Of a stretch of 64,000 nt of DNA, positions 47,410 through 56,262 are shown one piece after another. Position numbers and translations under genes: made by a program. The DNA is taken from the NCBI GenBank assembly GCA_016712625.1, contig JADJQQ010000004.1, positions 310,001 to 374,000 on the forward strand, written 5' to 3'. The DNA is from Candidatus Competibacteraceae bacterium (GTDB lineage: Bacteria; Pseudomonadota; Gammaproteobacteria; Competibacterales; Competibacteraceae). The notes beneath the pieces were generated by a model. It did not search any database. It had not been told where the DNA came from and saw only the letters and a program-made list of their open reading frames with translations. The stretch's first letter is position 1. Every line of letters starts with the position of its first letter.

Positions 47410-47606
47410 GACCTTTGCAAGATGAGGCGGTCATTAAGGGGGTCAGACGCTGGCCGATCTGGTGTGATCAGCCGCAATCGCACTGTATGGCCTTAAGGAA
47501 ATTGGAGCCTGAAAGCCAAGACCTCCCCCAGAAGATAGGCTAAATCTATTCAGTCTATCGAAAATTTTGGGGTGATGGATTTTAAAAACTCGGGCCGATC
47601 CAACCA
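47410..47606. other. Intergenic gap between hybrid kinase and srfB-like gene
   Basis: 197 bases with an AT-rich centre (47530-47600). It separates the kinase/binding-protein pair from the srf-like genes, and a promoter for the latter is likely here. I see no hairpin with a T-run and no gene. Confidence 0.4.
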
Positions 47607-50600
47607 TCAATCGGGCAATTGGAGTGCTATGCGTAGCGCTTCCCGCGTCTGGTGATAGCAAACTTCCAGTTGTTGCAGTAGTTCGGGCGCATCGTTCAAG
47701 CGCTGTTCCCGACCACGTTGCTCCAACTCTTTGCACAGGCTCGCCAACAACACCGCGCCCAGATTGGCGCTGCTCGATTTCAGGGTGTGCGCTGCCTGCC
47801 GCAATGCTTCGCTGTCGCTACCGGCAACGGCATCGCGCAATTTCTGAACCCACATGATCGAATCTGTCAGATAGAGATTAATGATTTTATTTTGCAGGCT
47901 GGGCGCGCCTGGCTGCTGCAACAGGCGAATTTGGGCCAGCGCTTTTTGATCCAGCAGATCGATTGTTGAATTTAAAAAAACCGGGCGGGCCGGCTGCGGG
48001 GCAATGGGAGTTTTTCCGCTGGACACCACCGGGGCATTAGAGGGAGAAAATGGCGACGGCGATGGCGCGGATAACGGCGAGATTGGCATCGAGGAACCCG
48101 CGCCTGATTTCGAGAGGGAAACCGACTGAGGCAAAATGACATCAACCTTACGCAACCATCGCTCCAAGATAGCGATGAGTTGCGACTGCTCGAAGGGCTT
48201 ACTCAGATAATCGTCCATCCCCGCGGCCAGGCACTGTTCCCGAAAGCCCTTCACCACGTTGGCGGTAAGGGCAATGATCGGCAAAGGTGGCCGATTCTCA
48301 TTCCACTCCCAGTCACGAATGGCGATGGTGGCGGCAAAGCCGTCTAACACCGGCATCTGACAATCCATCAGCACCAAATCATATTTCGTCTTGGCCACCG
48401 CCTCGACCGCTTCTTGCCCATTGCCCGCCACTTCCACTTGGCAACCGAGCTTTTGGAGCAGGGCCAAGGCCATTTCCTGATTGATCAAATTGTCCTCAAC
48501 CACCAAGACCCGCCCTGCAAACCGGTATTCAGACCGGGATTGATCTGGGAGGCGTAGGCTGACGAACTCTTCTTCCCGCACCAAGCGACACAGGGCGTTA
48601 TAAAGTTCGGCTTGCCGAGCGGGTTTTTGCAGGGTGGCTTGAATGGCGGCGCCACCAATGAACGCGGGGTCGAGGCTCAACTCCCCAGAAGCCAGCAACA
48701 ACAGCTTGATGCCGGCCAAGGTCGAGTCAGCGCGAATGCGGCGCGCCAGTTCGAGACCATCCATTCCCGGCATCCGGAAATCCAGGATCGCCACATCGAA
48801 ACCATGCCCTTGCGATGCGCTAGCGCGTAACAGAGCCAGCGCGCTGGTTCCGTCGTCAGCGATCTCGCTCGGCATGCCCCAAAGCGCCACCTGATGATGC
48901 AGGATTTCCCGATTGGTCGCATTGTCATCAACGATCAAGGCGCGCTTCCCATGCAAAATCTCCTCTGGCGCCAGCCAAAGCGGTCGCATGTTCTCTGCCT
49001 GCTGGGGAAGTGGGATCTTAAACCAGAAGCGAGAACCGACATCCGACGTGCTGTCCAGGCCGATCTCTCCCCCCATCACCCGCACCAGCTGTTTGGCGAT
49101 GGCCAAACCGAGCCCGGTGCCACCGTAACGGCGATTGGTTGAGGTATCGGCCTGGGTGAAAGAGTCGAAGATTTTGGCTTGGGCTTCTAGCGGTATACCG
49201 ATCCCCGTATCCTGGACTTCGCAATACAAGCGCGATTGGGCATCCTCGACCACCACGCGCAATCGGATTACCACTTCGCCTCGTTCCGTAAACTTGATGG
49301 CATTGCCGACCAGATTAACCAGCAGTTGCCGGATTCTGCCTGGATCGCTTTGCACCATCACCGGCAATTCCAAGGGTAGATCGCTGATCAGATCCAAACC
49401 TTTCTCGTGCGCGCGGGCCGCCAGCAGCGCCGCTGTATCCTCGATCAATTCGCGCGGATCGAAAGAGACGACTTCTAATTCCAGCCGTCCGGCCTCTATT
49501 TTGGAAAAGTCCAAAATATCATTGATAATCGCCAGCAACGACCGGCCAGAGTTCAGAATCGTCTTGGCAAACCGCTGCTGTTGAGAGTTTAGGGACGTTC
49601 CCAGCAGTAATTCCGCCATCCCCAGCACGCCGTTCATGGGAGTGCGGATCTCGTGGCTCATCACCGCCAAGAATTCTGACTTGGCGCGACTGGCCGCTTC
49701 GGCGGCTTCTTTGGCCTCTCGCAAGGCGCTTTGCGCCATCAGTTGCCGTTCCCGATCTTGCAGGCGAACCGTCATCTCATCGAAAGCCGACGCGACTTGG
49801 CCGATCTCACTACGGGGATTCAAGCCCAGACGGTAACTCAAATCACCCTCGGCAATTCGCTGCACGCCCTTGCGCAATTGCCGCATCGGTTGTAGGAACT
49901 GCCGCTCCGGCAGCGAAGAAACCACGCGGCCGATCAGCAAGCCAATAATCAGAACGCCAACCAATAATCCCCACCACGCGGTCCGGCTGGCGGCGTAAGC
50001 TTCCGTTTGCGACACCTCGGCAACCATCACCCAAGGCGTCCCCGCCACGGGAACCGCCGTCCCCAATACTGGCGTGTTTTGTAAGTTTTGATACTCCCCC
50101 ACCCAGACCTCACCGGTCTTGCCGACCAGCCCCAGCAATTCGGGACGAATATCGAACCTGGTATTGGCCAAGACCATCTGGAAATCCGGGTGACCGATAA
50201 CACGCCCCTCTTGATCGAGTAGATAAGAAGCGCCCGATTTTCCAAAATGCAGGCTGGATAAAATATCTTGCAATACTTTCATCCGCAGGCGAGCGGCGAT
50301 GACTCCACTCCGCGCCGCTGGGGCGGCAAGCACTAGATACGCTTCATCCTGAGCTGACATCTGTACGTCACCAACGTAGTGCTGCCCCTGCCTGGCTTTC
50401 AAGAACCAGTTTGATTGTGAGATTGTGAATCGATTGGCCAATACGGCCTTCGGTTTCGGCGCATGGGCCAAAACCTGGCCGGCGGCGTCTAGATACACGA
50501 CTTCCAACAAATCAGAATTTTGTTGTAGCAGTTGTTCCAGCTCGCTCGAACGCTGGTCGATAAATTCGTCCCGCCCGAACAAATCCAGCAGCTGCAAAAA

Positions 50601-50819
50601 CTGCTGTTCGCGCGTTAAAAATTCGCTGACGCCTTGAGCGGCCAGCCGCGCGGCCTCTTGCTGGCGGCCCTCCCAACCGGCTTGTTCGGTACGATGCACC
50701 AAATAAGCCACGGCGAGCACGCTGACCGTAAGTAGGGCGAGCAAGGCGACGCCAAACACCGCCAACAGGCGTCGCCGCAGGCTGCTTCCGGTGTGAGTTT
50801 GGGCGCGATTGCGGTTCAC
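47607..50819 (-). CDS. Hybrid sensor histidine kinase with dCache sensor, two receivers and Hpt
   Basis: 1070 residues, GTG start at 50819. N-terminal helix (LLAVFGVALLALLTVSVLAVAYL, in two parts, ~17-39), periplasmic dCache domain (~40-275; LLEVVYLDAAGQVLAHAP, SGASYLLDQEGRVIGHPDF), second helix (WWGLLVGVLIIGLLIGRVV, ~283-301), HAMP (~305-360), HisKA with His389 (VMSHEIRTPMNG), HATPase (~490-610), receiver 1 (Asp680 in ILDFRMPGMDG), receiver 2 (Asp819 in LMDCQMPVLDG), a Ser/Pro linker and Hpt with His1011 (AHTLKSSSANLG). All phosphorelay residues are present. The start is 9 bases after the stop of the PotD-like lipoprotein gene, so the kinase probably reads the state of that binding protein. 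It differs from the kinase at 4271 in its sensor domain. Confidence 0.9.
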   Translation of the reverse strand: MNRNRAQTHTGSSLRRRLLAVFGVALLALLTVSVLAVAYLVHRTEQAGWEGRQQEAARLAAQGVSEFLTREQQFLQLLDLFGRDEFIDQRSSELEQLLQQNSDLLEVVYLDAAGQVLAHAPKPKAVLANRFTISQSNWFLKARQGQHYVGDVQMSAQDEAYLVLAAPAARSGVIAARLRMKVLQDILSSLHFGKSGASYLLDQEGRVIGHPDFQMVLANTRFDIRPELLGLVGKTGEVWVGEYQNLQNTPVLGTAVPVAGTPWVMVAEVSQTEAYAASRTAWWGLLVGVLIIGLLIGRVVSSLPERQFLQPMRQLRKGVQRIAEGDLSYRLGLNPRSEIGQVASAFDEMTVRLQDRERQLMAQSALREAKEAAEAASRAKSEFLAVMSHEIRTPMNGVLGMAELLLGTSLNSQQQRFAKTILNSGRSLLAIINDILDFSKIEAGRLELEVVSFDPRELIEDTAALLAARAHEKGLDLISDLPLELPVMVQSDPGRIRQLLVNLVGNAIKFTERGEVVIRLRVVVEDAQSRLYCEVQDTGIGIPLEAQAKIFDSFTQADTSTNRRYGGTGLGLAIAKQLVRVMGGEIGLDSTSDVGSRFWFKIPLPQQAENMRPLWLAPEEILHGKRALIVDDNATNREILHHQVALWGMPSEIADDGTSALALLRASASQGHGFDVAILDFRMPGMDGLELARRIRADSTLAGIKLLLLASGELSLDPAFIGGAAIQATLQKPARQAELYNALCRLVREEEFVSLRLPDQSRSEYRFAGRVLVVEDNLINQEMALALLQKLGCQVEVAGNGQEAVEAVAKTKYDLVLMDCQMPVLDGFAATIAIRDWEWNENRPPLPIIALTANVVKGFREQCLAAGMDDYLSKPFEQSQLIAILERWLRKVDVILPQSVSLSKSGAGSSMPISPLSAPSPSPFSPSNAPVVSSGKTPIAPQPARPVFLNSTIDLLDQKALAQIRLLQQPGAPSLQNKIINLYLTDSIMWVQKLRDAVAGSDSEALRQAAHTLKSSSANLGAVLLASLCKELEQRGREQRLNDAPELLQQLEVCYHQTREALRIALQLPD

Positions 50820-50828
50820 TCGTTGTGC

Positions 50829-51887
50829 CTATTTGCCAGCGCCAAGAAAGCGCGACCAAATATCCGAGTAGAGTTTTGCCCCCTTGGGACTCAATTGCAG
50901 GATAAGCTCGGCGTTTTTAAGGCATTCATTGGGTGGGAAGATGATCGGATCATTGGCCAGCGCCGACTCTATCCAAGGACGGGCCGCCTCATTGGCCGTG
51001 GCAAAGTGCAAAATATTAGAGACTTGCGCGCTGACTTCGGGACGGAGCATAAAATTGATATACGCTTCAGCAGTAGCCTTGCGCTCGCTACCGACGCCAA
51101 TGACCAAGCTTTCAGCCCACAGAATAGCGCCTTCATCCGGCAGAATATAAACAATGTTCGGATCGGCCGCCCGTGCTAATAACGCATCAAATGACCATCC
51201 ATAGGCCATGGTGGCCCGACCATCAATCAAGGGAGAAACGATGCTCGATTCGCTAGGAGGCCAGATAATAAGATTGGGCTTGAGCTTGAGTAAGAAATTC
51301 AGCGCAGCTTCCAATTCCATCGGTGATTCGGAATTAACCGAGTATCCCACTGCTTTGAGGGCGATGGAGATTACATGGCGCGACATCTCCCACAGAGCAG
51401 ATTTACCCGCCATGCCAAAATCGGCCCACCGTTTGATCGGCGCGGCTATGGTGTCGGCCCGCACCAGCAACCCGGTGGTACCCCAGCGGAAGGGTATCGA
51501 GTATCTATTTTTTGGATCGTAGGAGGGATCTCGGAAATTAGCGGCGATATTCTTGAAATTAGGCACATTGCGATAGTCGATCTGTGTTAATAGGGCATCG
51601 GCTATCAGCGACTGGATAAGCTCATTACCCATAACGTAAACATCGCACTTTCTATTGCGAATCGCTTCGATAAAGGACTCCTGGGTGGCAAGACCCAGGT
51701 AATTGACTTTGACGCCATGCTCCTTTTCGAAGGCATCCATCACCGCGCGCACCTCGTATCCTACCCAGTCGCAATAATCGATTTCCTTTGCTGATCGATT
51801 CGAGGGTGCGGGAGAAGCAACGCGCTGATCGCAAGCCGCCAAAGCGAGCGAAGCAGAAAATGCCATCAGCAAGATGATAGCTTTCAT
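50829..51887 (-). CDS. PotD-like extracellular solute-binding lipoprotein, paired with a hybrid kinase
   Basis: 352 residues. Lipoprotein signal MKAIILLMAFSASLALAAC with lipid-bearing Cys19. The mature protein has the fold of periplasmic spermidine/putrescine-binding proteins (family 1 solute-binding): KEIDYCDWVGYEVRAVMDAFEKEHGVKVNY split over ~34-63, RWGTTGLLVRADTI, LNFLLKLKPNLIIWP, ATMAYGWSFDALL, YILPDEGAILWAESLVIG and AYINFMLRPEVSAQVSN. No permease or ATPase genes of an ABC transporter are near. It is followed after 9 bases by the hybrid kinase, which suggests a binding protein used for sensing, as in LuxP-LuxQ type pairs. The ligand is unknown. Polyamine binding is suggested by family only. 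Confidence 0.85.
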   Translation of the reverse strand: MKAIILLMAFSASLALAACDQRVASPAPSNRSAKEIDYCDWVGYEVRAVMDAFEKEHGVKVNYLGLATQESFIEAIRNRKCDVYVMGNELIQSLIADALLTQIDYRNVPNFKNIAANFRDPSYDPKNRYSIPFRWGTTGLLVRADTIAAPIKRWADFGMAGKSALWEMSRHVISIALKAVGYSVNSESPMELEAALNFLLKLKPNLIIWPPSESSIVSPLIDGRATMAYGWSFDALLARAADPNIVYILPDEGAILWAESLVIGVGSERKATAEAYINFMLRPEVSAQVSNILHFATANEAARPWIESALANDPIIFPPNECLKNAELILQLSPKGAKLYSDIWSRFLGAGK

Positions 51888-51984
51888 TTTATTTTTCTTA
51901 TCATCACATCTCTAGAAAATTAGTAAATTTTTACTGCGTTTCCCTCAGAACCGCCAAACCATTATTGATCGCCTGAATCTTCCG

Positions 51985-52665
51985 TTATGCGGGAAAGAGC
52001 AATGCGCCGACAATAGCATAAAGCAACGCCGGTAATAGATTGCCGATCTGAATACGACGGATTTCCAACAAATTGATTCCAATGCCCAGAATCAATAAAC
52101 CGCCAGTAGCGTTAATAGCATCCAACACCGCCGGCGCTGATAGAAAGGCCAATTGTCCCGCCAGCAACGTGATGCCGCCCTGTACCAGCAATACCGGTAG
52201 CGCCGAGCACATCACCCCAATACCTAATGATGAGGCCAACGCGACCGAAGCCACACCGTCTAACAAGGCCTTGATCAACAGCACGCTGGGATCGCCAACC
52301 GTCCCGTCTTGGATTGAGCCGACAATAGTCATCGCTCCGGTCAGATATAATAAGGTGGCGGTGACAAACCCTTCGACGAAACGACTTGAATCCGAGCGCA
52401 ATTTCCGCCGTAGTGTTTCCGCCAGCTGTTCCAAGCGCGCCTCAATGCGCAGCAATTCCCCGCTGATCCCACCCAGCAGCAAGCAACTGATCGCCAATAA
52501 AGCATGCTGGGCTTCCAGCGCCATCCGCAAACCAATCCCGACCACGGCCAACCCCAAGGCTTGCATCAGGATACTCTTGATTCTTTCCGGCAATCGCGAC
52601 CCTGCTGCTAGCCCAATGGCGCTGCCGACTAAAACCGTACCGGTATTCACTAACGTTCCCAACAT
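51985..52665 (-). CDS. DUF554 family membrane protein (YdfK-like)
   Basis: 226 residues from the ATG at 52665, the normal size for DUF554. GGGGA lies ~9 bases upstream. The reading frame extends ~98 codons further upstream without protein character, overlapping mgtE, so a longer call is wrong. About seven hydrophobic helices: MLGTLVNTGTVLVGSAIGLAAG, ALGLAVVGIGLRMAL, LLAISCLLLGGISGELLRIE, GFVTATLLYLTGAMTIVGSIQDG, LLIKALLDGVASVALASSLGIGV and the C-terminal LGIGINLLEIRRIQIGNLLPALL, each split over short stretches. The function of the family is unknown (possible transporter). It follows mgtE by 50 bases in the same direction, so co-transcription is likely, but a link to Mg2+ is not shown. Confidence 0.88.
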   Translation of the reverse strand: MLGTLVNTGTVLVGSAIGLAAGSRLPERIKSILMQALGLAVVGIGLRMALEAQHALLAISCLLLGGISGELLRIEARLEQLAETLRRKLRSDSSRFVEGFVTATLLYLTGAMTIVGSIQDGTVGDPSVLLIKALLDGVASVALASSLGIGVMCSALPVLLVQGGITLLAGQLAFLSAPAVLDAINATGGLLILGIGINLLEIRRIQIGNLLPALLYAIVGALLFPA

Positions 52666-52715
52666 CGAAAAGCATCCCCGTCCAATATAAAACCCTGTGT
52701 CTCTTAGCGAGAAAG

Positions 52716-54167
52716 CTAAACTAAAAACACGGACGCCAGCCCCAGAAAAATAAAAAAACCCATGCCGTCGGTGATAAAGGTGAGCAATACGCTCGACCCC
52801 ATCGCTGGATCGCGACCGAGTCGATGCAAGGTCAGCGGAATGGCGGCCCCCACCAGCGCCGCCAACAGCAGATTTAATAGCATGGCTACGGCCATCACAC
52901 TCCCTAACGGCACGCTCCAATACAACAACCAAGCAAAAAACCCAACCGTCGCTCCCCATACTACCCCGTTCAATAAGCCAACTCCCAGCTCCTTGAGCAC
53001 CAGATGCCAGGTATTCTCCGGTGTAATTTCGCCCAACGCCAGACCGCGCACCACCAAGGCGGTGGTCTGATTGCCCGAATTGCCACCGATGCCGGCCACA
53101 ATTGGCATCAAGGTCGCCAACGCCACGATCTGAGCAATGGTCCCTTCAAACAGGCCGATCGCTCGTGAAGCGACAAAAGCCGTACCTAAGTTGATGGCGA
53201 GCCACAGCCAGCGGTTACGCGCGCTGTCCCAAATTGGCGCAAACAGGTCTTCATCTCTTGCCAAGCCCGCCATATTCAACGCGTCTTCTTCGGATTCCTC
53301 GCGAATGAAGTCGATAACAGCATCGACCGTCAGCCGGCCAATCAACTTACCCCGCTCATTAATTACCGGGGCCGACACCAAATCGTAACGTTCGAACGCC
53401 CGCGCCGCATCCTGGGCTAAATCGTAGACGTGGAACACGACCGGATCGGCCAACATCAATTCCGTGACCCGCCGGCTTGGATCGTTTAACAAGAGCGCCT
53501 GCAATGGCAACACGCCCTTGCATTGGTGTCGCGCATCGACCACGAACAGACAGTCGGTGTTGGGCGGTAGGTCCTCCCGACCCCGCAGCAGCAATAACAC
53601 TTGCTCGATGCGCTGACTCTCTCGCACAGTCAGCACATCCTGGCTCATCAGGCGTCCCACCTGATCGTCGGAATACGCTAAAGTGGTCTGTAGCCAGTTG
53701 CGGTCGCGCGTCGGTAAAGTTTGCAATACCTCGGCCAATACCTCCTCGGGAATGGCCTCGGTCAGCTCCATCAAGTCGTCGGCATCCAAGTGACCGAGCA
53801 CCCCAACCAGCACGGGTCGCTCCAGCGTCTCGATCAACGAATCCCGCACCGCATCGGACACTTCCAACAAGACCTCGCCACCGTTCTCATCCTGGATTTG
53901 CCGCCAAACCAGCAAACGATCATCCAACGGTAAGGCTTCGAGGATATAGGCGATGTCCGCCGGGTGAAGGCTGCGTAGCTTGAGTTGCAATTCAACCAGA
54001 TGCTGGCGATGCACCAAGGATTCGATCAAATCGTGGCGCGGACTGGTCCGATCACGGTCCACCATGGCCTCAATCAGACGATGTTTTTCCAGCAGCTTGA
54101 CGATATGCCGCAGCTGCTCTTCCAGTTTACGGTGAGCGTTGGCTCCATCCGTGCTCAGATCAGCCAC
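52716..54167 (-). CDS. mgtE: Magnesium transporter MgtE
   Basis: 483 residues. Order: MgtE N-terminal helical domain (~30-150; LHPADIAYILEALPLDDRLLVW, DLMELTEAIPEEVLAEVLQ), two CBS domains (~155-280; VGRLMSQDVLTV, DPVVFHVYDLAQDAARAFERYD in parts), a connecting helix and the transmembrane MgtE domain (~310-480) with five helices and the pore motif GGNSGNQTTALVVRGLALGEI (~365-385). The cytoplasmic domains close the channel when Mg2+ is plentiful. The stop is 50 bases before DUF554, and the start lies 6 bases after the ispG stop. So this housekeeping isoprenoid gene and the Mg2+ channel share a transcript. Confidence 0.94.
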   Translation of the reverse strand: MADLSTDGANAHRKLEEQLRHIVKLLEKHRLIEAMVDRDRTSPRHDLIESLVHRQHLVELQLKLRSLHPADIAYILEALPLDDRLLVWRQIQDENGGEVLLEVSDAVRDSLIETLERPVLVGVLGHLDADDLMELTEAIPEEVLAEVLQTLPTRDRNWLQTTLAYSDDQVGRLMSQDVLTVRESQRIEQVLLLLRGREDLPPNTDCLFVVDARHQCKGVLPLQALLLNDPSRRVTELMLADPVVFHVYDLAQDAARAFERYDLVSAPVINERGKLIGRLTVDAVIDFIREESEEDALNMAGLARDEDLFAPIWDSARNRWLWLAINLGTAFVASRAIGLFEGTIAQIVALATLMPIVAGIGGNSGNQTTALVVRGLALGEITPENTWHLVLKELGVGLLNGVVWGATVGFFAWLLYWSVPLGSVMAVAMLLNLLLAALVGAAIPLTLHRLGRDPAMGSSVLLTFITDGMGFFIFLGLASVFLV

Positions 54168-54173
54168 AGGCCA

Positions 54174-55406
54174 TTACCTGGCGCCGTAACGACGCACCAC
54201 ATAGGCGTCCACAATCTGCTGGAACTCGGTGGCGATATGCTCGCCTTTTAGGGTTACCGTTTTCTCGCCATCGACGTAAACCGGCGCCACCGGCACTTCA
54301 CCGGTGCCGGGCAAACTGATACCGATATCAGCTTGCTTGCTCTCGCCGGGACCATTGACCACACAACCCATCACCGCGACGGTCAACGCTTCAACACCGG
54401 GATAACGGTTCCGCCAGATCGGCATTTGCTCTCGCAAGTAATGCTGGATCCGCTGCGCTAGCTGCTGAAAATAATCGCTGCTGGTGCGGCCGCAACCCGG
54501 ACAGGCCACCACGGCTGGGGTGAAGGATCGCAAGCCCATCGCTTGCAAAATTTCTTGCGCCACCACGACCTCTTGGGTCCGGCTGCCACCGGGTTCTGGC
54601 GTCAGAGAGATACGGATGGTGTCGCCGATTCCTTCCTGCAACAAAACCGCCAGCGCGGCGGTGGAAGCGACAATTCCCTTGCTGCCCATCCCTGCTTCAG
54701 TCAGTCCTAGGTGCAGCGGATAATCGCAACGCACCGCTAACTTGCGGTAAACCGCAATCAAATCCTGTACTCCGCTCATTTTCACCGACAATAGGATACG
54801 GTCGTGCCCCAAACCAATCGCTTCGGCTCGCGTGGCGCTCTCCAGCGCCGAAAGAATCATCGCCTCGTACATAACTTCGGTCGCCGCTTTCGGCGTTGGC
54901 AAGCGAGCGTTTTCGTCCATCAGCCGGACCGCCAGTTCCTGATCGAGGCTGCCCCAATTCACACCAATTCGCGCCGGCTTATCATGGCGGCAGGCCAGTT
55001 CGACGATGGTGGCGAACTGCTCGTCCTTTTTTCTGCCACGCCCGACGTTTCCGGGATTGATGCGATATTTATCGAGAGCTTCGGCGCAAGCCGGATATTT
55101 CGTCAGCAAGCGGTGACCGTTGAAATGAAAATCACCGATCAGCGGGACTGCAATTCCTTGGGCCGCTAACCGCTCGCGAATTTGGGGGACGGCGGCGGCC
55201 GCTTCTTCATTATTGACCGTTATGCGAACCAGTTCCGAACCGACCCGAACCAAGTCGGTAATCTGAGCGACAGTCGCCGCCACATTGGCGGTATCTGTGT
55301 TGGTCATGGATTGCACGACGATGGGTGCATCACCCCCGATCGTGACAGAACCGATTCGAACCGCGAGACAGCGACGGCGCGGGATGAGGGCAGCAGCACG
55401 GGTCAT
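54174..55406 (-). CDS. ispG: (E)-4-hydroxy-3-methylbut-2-enyl-diphosphate synthase (IspG/GcpE)
   Basis: 410 residues from the ATG at 55406 (MTRAAALIPRRRCLAV), which has AGG ~9 bases upstream. A longer frame upstream lacks support. This Fe-S enzyme of the non-mevalonate isoprenoid pathway converts MEcPP to HMBPP. Motifs: VQSMTNTDT (~31-39), TIM-barrel strands (LVRITVNN, IPLIGDFHFNG), INPGNVG, IGVNWGSLD, YPLHLGLTEAG, then the cluster ligands Cys302 and Cys305 (CPGCGRTSSD) and Cys348 (MGCVVNGPGE), whose following Glu is the fourth ligand. Proteobacterial two-domain form. 6 bases separate it from mgtE. Confidence 0.95.
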   Translation of the reverse strand: MTRAAALIPRRRCLAVRIGSVTIGGDAPIVVQSMTNTDTANVAATVAQITDLVRVGSELVRITVNNEEAAAAVPQIRERLAAQGIAVPLIGDFHFNGHRLLTKYPACAEALDKYRINPGNVGRGRKKDEQFATIVELACRHDKPARIGVNWGSLDQELAVRLMDENARLPTPKAATEVMYEAMILSALESATRAEAIGLGHDRILLSVKMSGVQDLIAVYRKLAVRCDYPLHLGLTEAGMGSKGIVASTAALAVLLQEGIGDTIRISLTPEPGGSRTQEVVVAQEILQAMGLRSFTPAVVACPGCGRTSSDYFQQLAQRIQHYLREQMPIWRNRYPGVEALTVAVMGCVVNGPGESKQADIGISLPGTGEVPVAPVYVDGEKTVTLKGEHIATEFQQIVDAYVVRRYGAR

Positions 55407-55669
55407 AGTTTTACCTGAACAGTTCGAGCGGAAAATCTGGCAACCAAGCGTTCGTCCCCTCGCCCATTGATTGGAGACCAGCGTGGAGATCAAAAATAGG
55501 CTTCGATCAGCGCCTAGATAGAAATTAACTACATGACTTTATTTGAAAAAAGTCTCTCACGAAAGCATCGGTCCAGGCAAGCGGTTGGGCAAGCGCGCCA
55601 AGCTCATGAAAATCAACTTTTACCCCTGGCGCCTCTCCCAAAGGGAGTAGGGAGTTACCGGACACGTTC
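55407..55669. other. Intergenic region upstream of ispG
   Basis: 263 bases between the isochorismatase-like gene and ispG, with a short AT-rich patch at 55490-55550 that could hold the ispG promoter. No gene or clear hairpin is seen. Confidence 0.3.
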
Positions 55670-56215
55670 TCAGCGTAAAAAATCGCGGCTAACAGCACGG
55701 AAGCGATCGGTGCCGGCCTCATGCAACCACTCAAAGGCCACCATCTCCCGGCTGACGATGCGCACGCTGTCCGCCCGCATCCGCTCCAAGGCCAATTCAA
55801 CATCGCGCGGTGAACGAGAGGATACGCCATCGGCCACCAGATAGATTTCCTTCCCGGTCATCCGCAAACCCAACGCGGTCTGCAACACGCAGACATGGGC
55901 CTCGGCACCGACCAGAATCACCTGGTTCCGAGCCAGCATATCGATTCGCCGCATGCATTCCAGCTCCGCGGCGCAAGAAAAATGGATTTTCTCCATGAAA
56001 GCATCTGCCGGCAGCAACGCTCGAACCGCCGGCACGGTAGGCCCCAAACCTTTGGGATATTGTTCGGAAGCCAGGATCGGGATACCCAAGCGTTGGGCGA
56101 TCTGGATCAGCCAAGCGGCGGTGGCGACAACTTGGTCCGCCTGATAAATCGCTGGCATCAATCGCTCTTGAAAATCGACTACGAGCAGACAGGAGGTTTC
56201 GGCTCTCATCAACAT
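55670..56215 (-). CDS. Isochorismatase-family cysteine hydrolase
   Basis: 181 residues, cytoplasmic, start at 56215 with GGAG 8 bases upstream. The catalytic triad of the family is complete: Asp14 (LLVVDFQERL), Lys76 (AFMEKIHFSCA) and Cys109 (GAEAHVCVLQTA). The substrate region ASEQYPKGLGPT (~49-60) and the ending DRFRAVSRDFL resemble the YcaC-like/hydrolase subgroup of unknown substrate rather than nicotinamidase or true isochorismatase. It is a Rossmann-type fold hydrolase acting on amides or similar groups. It stands alone between ispG and the DedA-PAP2 gene, with a 47-base gap upstream, and might be co-transcribed with the latter. No partner pathway is evident. Confidence 0.87.
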   Translation of the reverse strand: MLMRAETSCLLVVDFQERLMPAIYQADQVVATAAWLIQIAQRLGIPILASEQYPKGLGPTVPAVRALLPADAFMEKIHFSCAAELECMRRIDMLARNQVILVGAEAHVCVLQTALGLRMTGKEIYLVADGVSSRSPRDVELALERMRADSVRIVSREMVAFEWLHEAGTDRFRAVSRDFLR

Positions 56216-56262
56216 CGGTCTATCTCCCGTTGGGGGTTACCAAGCTGCCCAGGTGGTCCGCA

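Noticed and set aside
52666..52959. Upstream extension of the DUF554 gene
   Set aside because: It would overlap the end of mgtE, has no membrane or family character, and the ATG at 52665 gives the normal family length.
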